NCBI RefSeq assembly: GCF_900176305.1
Contig: NZ_FWXH01000017.1
Coordinates: 1-64,000, forward strand
Source of the DNA: Clostridium acidisoli DSM 12555
GTDB taxonomy: Bacteria > Bacillota > Clostridia > Clostridiales > Clostridiaceae
DNA length: 64,000 bases
Direction: 5' to 3'
The notes beneath the pieces are model-generated. The model did not search any database. It was not told the origin of the DNA and saw only the letters and a list, made by a program, of their open reading frames with translations. This document shows, one piece after another, positions 62,547-64,000 of this stretch. Positions within the stretch are counted from its first letter, which is position 1, and each line of letters starts with the position of its first letter. Made by a program: the position numbers and the translations under genes.

Positions 62547-63755
62547 TTATACCTCATTAAATTCCTTTATTCTTCCTAATAAAACATTTGAATCTGCTGA
62601 GTTTTTTACTATATCAATTAAACTCTTATTTGTTTCTCTAGCAAGTATTTTTATAATCTTGTTTAAACAATAGGAACCTTTACATAGCCCTGCTGTAGCA
62701 CCTGTTCTATTTAAAATTCCATCTATAGTTCTTGCTCCAAGTGGTCTCCTTATACATTCTATAATTTCACCTTCAGAAATGTTACAACATGTGCATATAA
62801 TGTTTCCATATTCACTATTATTTTTTATCAAATTGTCTATATCACTATGAGACATATATTTAAATCTATAAAATTCCCTAACCTTATCATGAAAACCTTT
62901 TTTTACTTTACATTTTAAAATATCTACTACTTCATCACAAACTTTTTTTGAAATCTCTGATATCATTTTAGAAATATTTAAATTTCTACCGACAATTTTT
63001 ATATATCCTTCTTTAATTCTTGAATTATCTATACTTATTTTTTCATCCAAATACGGTATTTTAAAATTATCTTTTATATATTCCTCATCTAAGTCATTTA
63101 ATGAATGTTTTAATATTTTTAATGCTTCTGATGACAAAATTTTTTCTTGTGAAATTAAATAAACATATAAATCATCATTTATATTAGGAACCATTATTAT
63201 CCTTTTTTTATCTTTTAATTTAATAGACATAATCTCATTATTTTTAAAATTATATCCCTTATCTATTATAAAAAAGTCTATATCAACTTTACTTGATCCT
63301 TTAGGCTCCTGCTTTAATGTATCTATAACAATTTTACACGTAAACTTATTTTTATTAGTTATTATGTTATAACCATTAGATATTTCTTCTATTTCTAAAA
63401 TTCTTTCGTCAAGCCTAAAATTCACTCCGTTTTCGAATGCCACTTCTCCATATCCAATAGCTAAATCATACGCACTAATTATTTGAGCTGAATTTTCACA
63501 TCTATCATACGTACCTGAATTTTTATCTACTTCTAAATAATTACATACTTTGTTTCTAATATTAAATTTTTCTATTGTTTTTGAGCTAATTTCATTACTT
63601 TCATGTTTTTTTCTATATGATATAGAAAAAACATTATTTGCTATTTCATATTCTTTTTCTATTAGAGCAATATTTAAACTAAATTTCGATAATTCATAAG
63701 CTATAGCACACCCTTCTATTCCTCCACCAAGTATAAGAACATCGTAATTCATCAT
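62547..63755 (-). CDS. GlpA-like FAD-dependent oxidoreductase with BFD-like [2Fe-2S] domain
   Basis: A 402-residue flavoprotein: N-terminal FAD fold VLILGGGIEGCAIAYELSKF, a DAO-like middle that is rather divergent, and a C-terminal BFD-like domain with CTCC...GLCKGSYC as the cluster ligands. Such proteins are usually part of a three-component dehydrogenase (GlpA-like, FAD/NAD reductase, DUF1667); the middle partner is missing here. Substrate unknown (glycerol 3-phosphate or another 2-hydroxy acid). ATG with no good ribosome site. Confidence 0.82.
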   Translation of the reverse strand: MMNYDVLILGGGIEGCAIAYELSKFSLNIALIEKEYEIANNVFSISYRKKHESNEISSKTIEKFNIRNKVCNYLEVDKNSGTYDRCENSAQIISAYDLAIGYGEVAFENGVNFRLDERILEIEEISNGYNIITNKNKFTCKIVIDTLKQEPKGSSKVDIDFFIIDKGYNFKNNEIMSIKLKDKKRIIMVPNINDDLYVYLISQEKILSSEALKILKHSLNDLDEEYIKDNFKIPYLDEKISIDNSRIKEGYIKIVGRNLNISKMISEISKKVCDEVVDILKCKVKKGFHDKVREFYRFKYMSHSDIDNLIKNNSEYGNIICTCCNISEGEIIECIRRPLGARTIDGILNRTGATAGLCKGSYCLNKIIKILARETNKSLIDIVKNSADSNVLLGRIKEFNEV

Positions 63756-63862
63756 AAATTATTACGTAAAACAAACTTTATCTATTCTACGTAATTCACC
63801 CCCTCTAGGTTCTATATTATTTTAAATATATTTTAACATTTTTTTTAAATTGGTTAAAGCAT

Positions 63863-63900
63863 AAAAAAATAACACCTGCTTAAAGCAAGTGCTATTTTTT
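63863..63900 (-). terminator. Terminator of the UPF0182 gene
   Basis: AAAAAATA-CAC-TGCTT / AAGCA-GTG-TATTTTTT stem right after the stop codon. Confidence 0.9.
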
Positions 63901-63902
63901 AG

Positions 63903-64000
63903 TTATTTCTGAAGTTGTTTAAGTGTATCTCCTAAATCCTTAATGTATTCTCCATATTTTGCCCAATCACCATCTTTTTGAGCTTGCAATGCCTTATCAT
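63903..64000 (-). CDS. UPF0182 family membrane protein, C-terminal end (partial)
   Basis: The last 31 codons of a gene entering from the right edge read [21 protein letters not shown] and [10 protein letters not shown] then TAA. This matches the C-terminus of UPF0182 (COG1615) proteins, large multi-pass membrane proteins of about 900 residues and unknown function. Too short for more. Confidence 0.75.
   Translation of the reverse strand, partial: DKALQAQKDGDWAKYGEYIKDLGDTLKQLQK

Overview
The window is chromosomal DNA from a low-GC, spore-forming, obligately anaerobic Firmicute, most likely Clostridium sensu stricto close to C. acetobutylicum and C. pasteurianum. The evidence is the AT-rich codon use, strong GGAGG ribosome binding sites, a clostridial [FeFe] hydrogenase with N-terminal ferredoxin domains, BofA (a sporulation gene), a class III fructose bisphosphatase, a Gram-positive-size SRP RNA, and a Bacillus/Clostridium gene order dnaX-yaaK-recR-yaaL-bofA-rrn. 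Species cannot be fixed from this sequence alone.

Layout. 1-4.9 kb: the 5' end of a 16S rRNA gene (minus strand) with its promoter, then bofA, yaaL, recR, yaaK and dnaX, the SRP RNA, tRNA-Ser(GGA) and a degenerate serine-recombinase domain. 5-9.6 kb: lgt, an HD hydrolase with a possibly structured RNA leader, a small lipoprotein, tRNA-Ser(CGA), an extracytoplasmic transglutaminase-like protein, tadA and a HIT protein. 9.7-12.7 kb: fruK-fruA fructose uptake. 13-19.9 kb: a sugar-acid catabolic block (gntP, an IlvD/Edd-family dehydratase, a GntR regulator, KDG kinase, KDPG aldolase, an IclR regulator), best read as a modified Entner-Doudoroff route for gluconate, with two clear promoter/operator sites. 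20-24 kb: a secreted sedolisin-type protease, a WG-repeat lipoprotein, tRNA-Arg(CCT) and an HD-GYP protein. 24-33.5 kb: phasin-like/UbiB pair, a TetR regulator divergent from psd, hydA, fbp, a LigB-type dioxygenase and signal peptidase I.

33.6-45.5 kb is the most accessory part: a DUF1659/DUF2922 pair, an RRNPP-type HTH-TPR regulator, a chemoreceptor with a sigma-D-type promoter, a three-gene cassette of unknown function (38023-40631), a Cys/Met PLP enzyme, a DUF1003 protein, a scar where a broken argD meets a broken lysR, a membrane Fe-S protein behind an operator-embedded promoter, a tyrosine phosphatase and tRNA-Arg(ACG). 45.6-50.2 kb: a GlcD-type FAD oxidase behind metQ-metN-metI, then tRNA-Ser(GCT) and tRNA-Ser(TGA). 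50.4-55.7 kb: an ABC ATPase with two FtsX/MacB permeases, then a YtrA-type GntR regulator with a DUF5808 membrane protein. 55.7-64 kb: serS, an MFS transporter, a serine-biosynthesis operon (class V aminotransferase, serA, DUF1015 protein) under a serine T-box, a GlpA-like flavoprotein with a short DUF1667 protein, and the C-terminal end of a UPF0182 protein.

A theme is serine: four tRNA-Ser genes with different anticodons (GGA, CGA, GCT, TGA), serS, serA, a presumptive phosphoserine aminotransferase and a T-box with a UCC specifier lie in one 62-kb stretch. No prophage, insertion sequence or CRISPR array was found. The most novel-looking items are the unknown 38-40.6 kb cassette, two non-coding inverted-repeat elements (14408-14596 and 27806-27959), the structured leader at 6383-6512, and several well-formed operators whose regulators are not proven.
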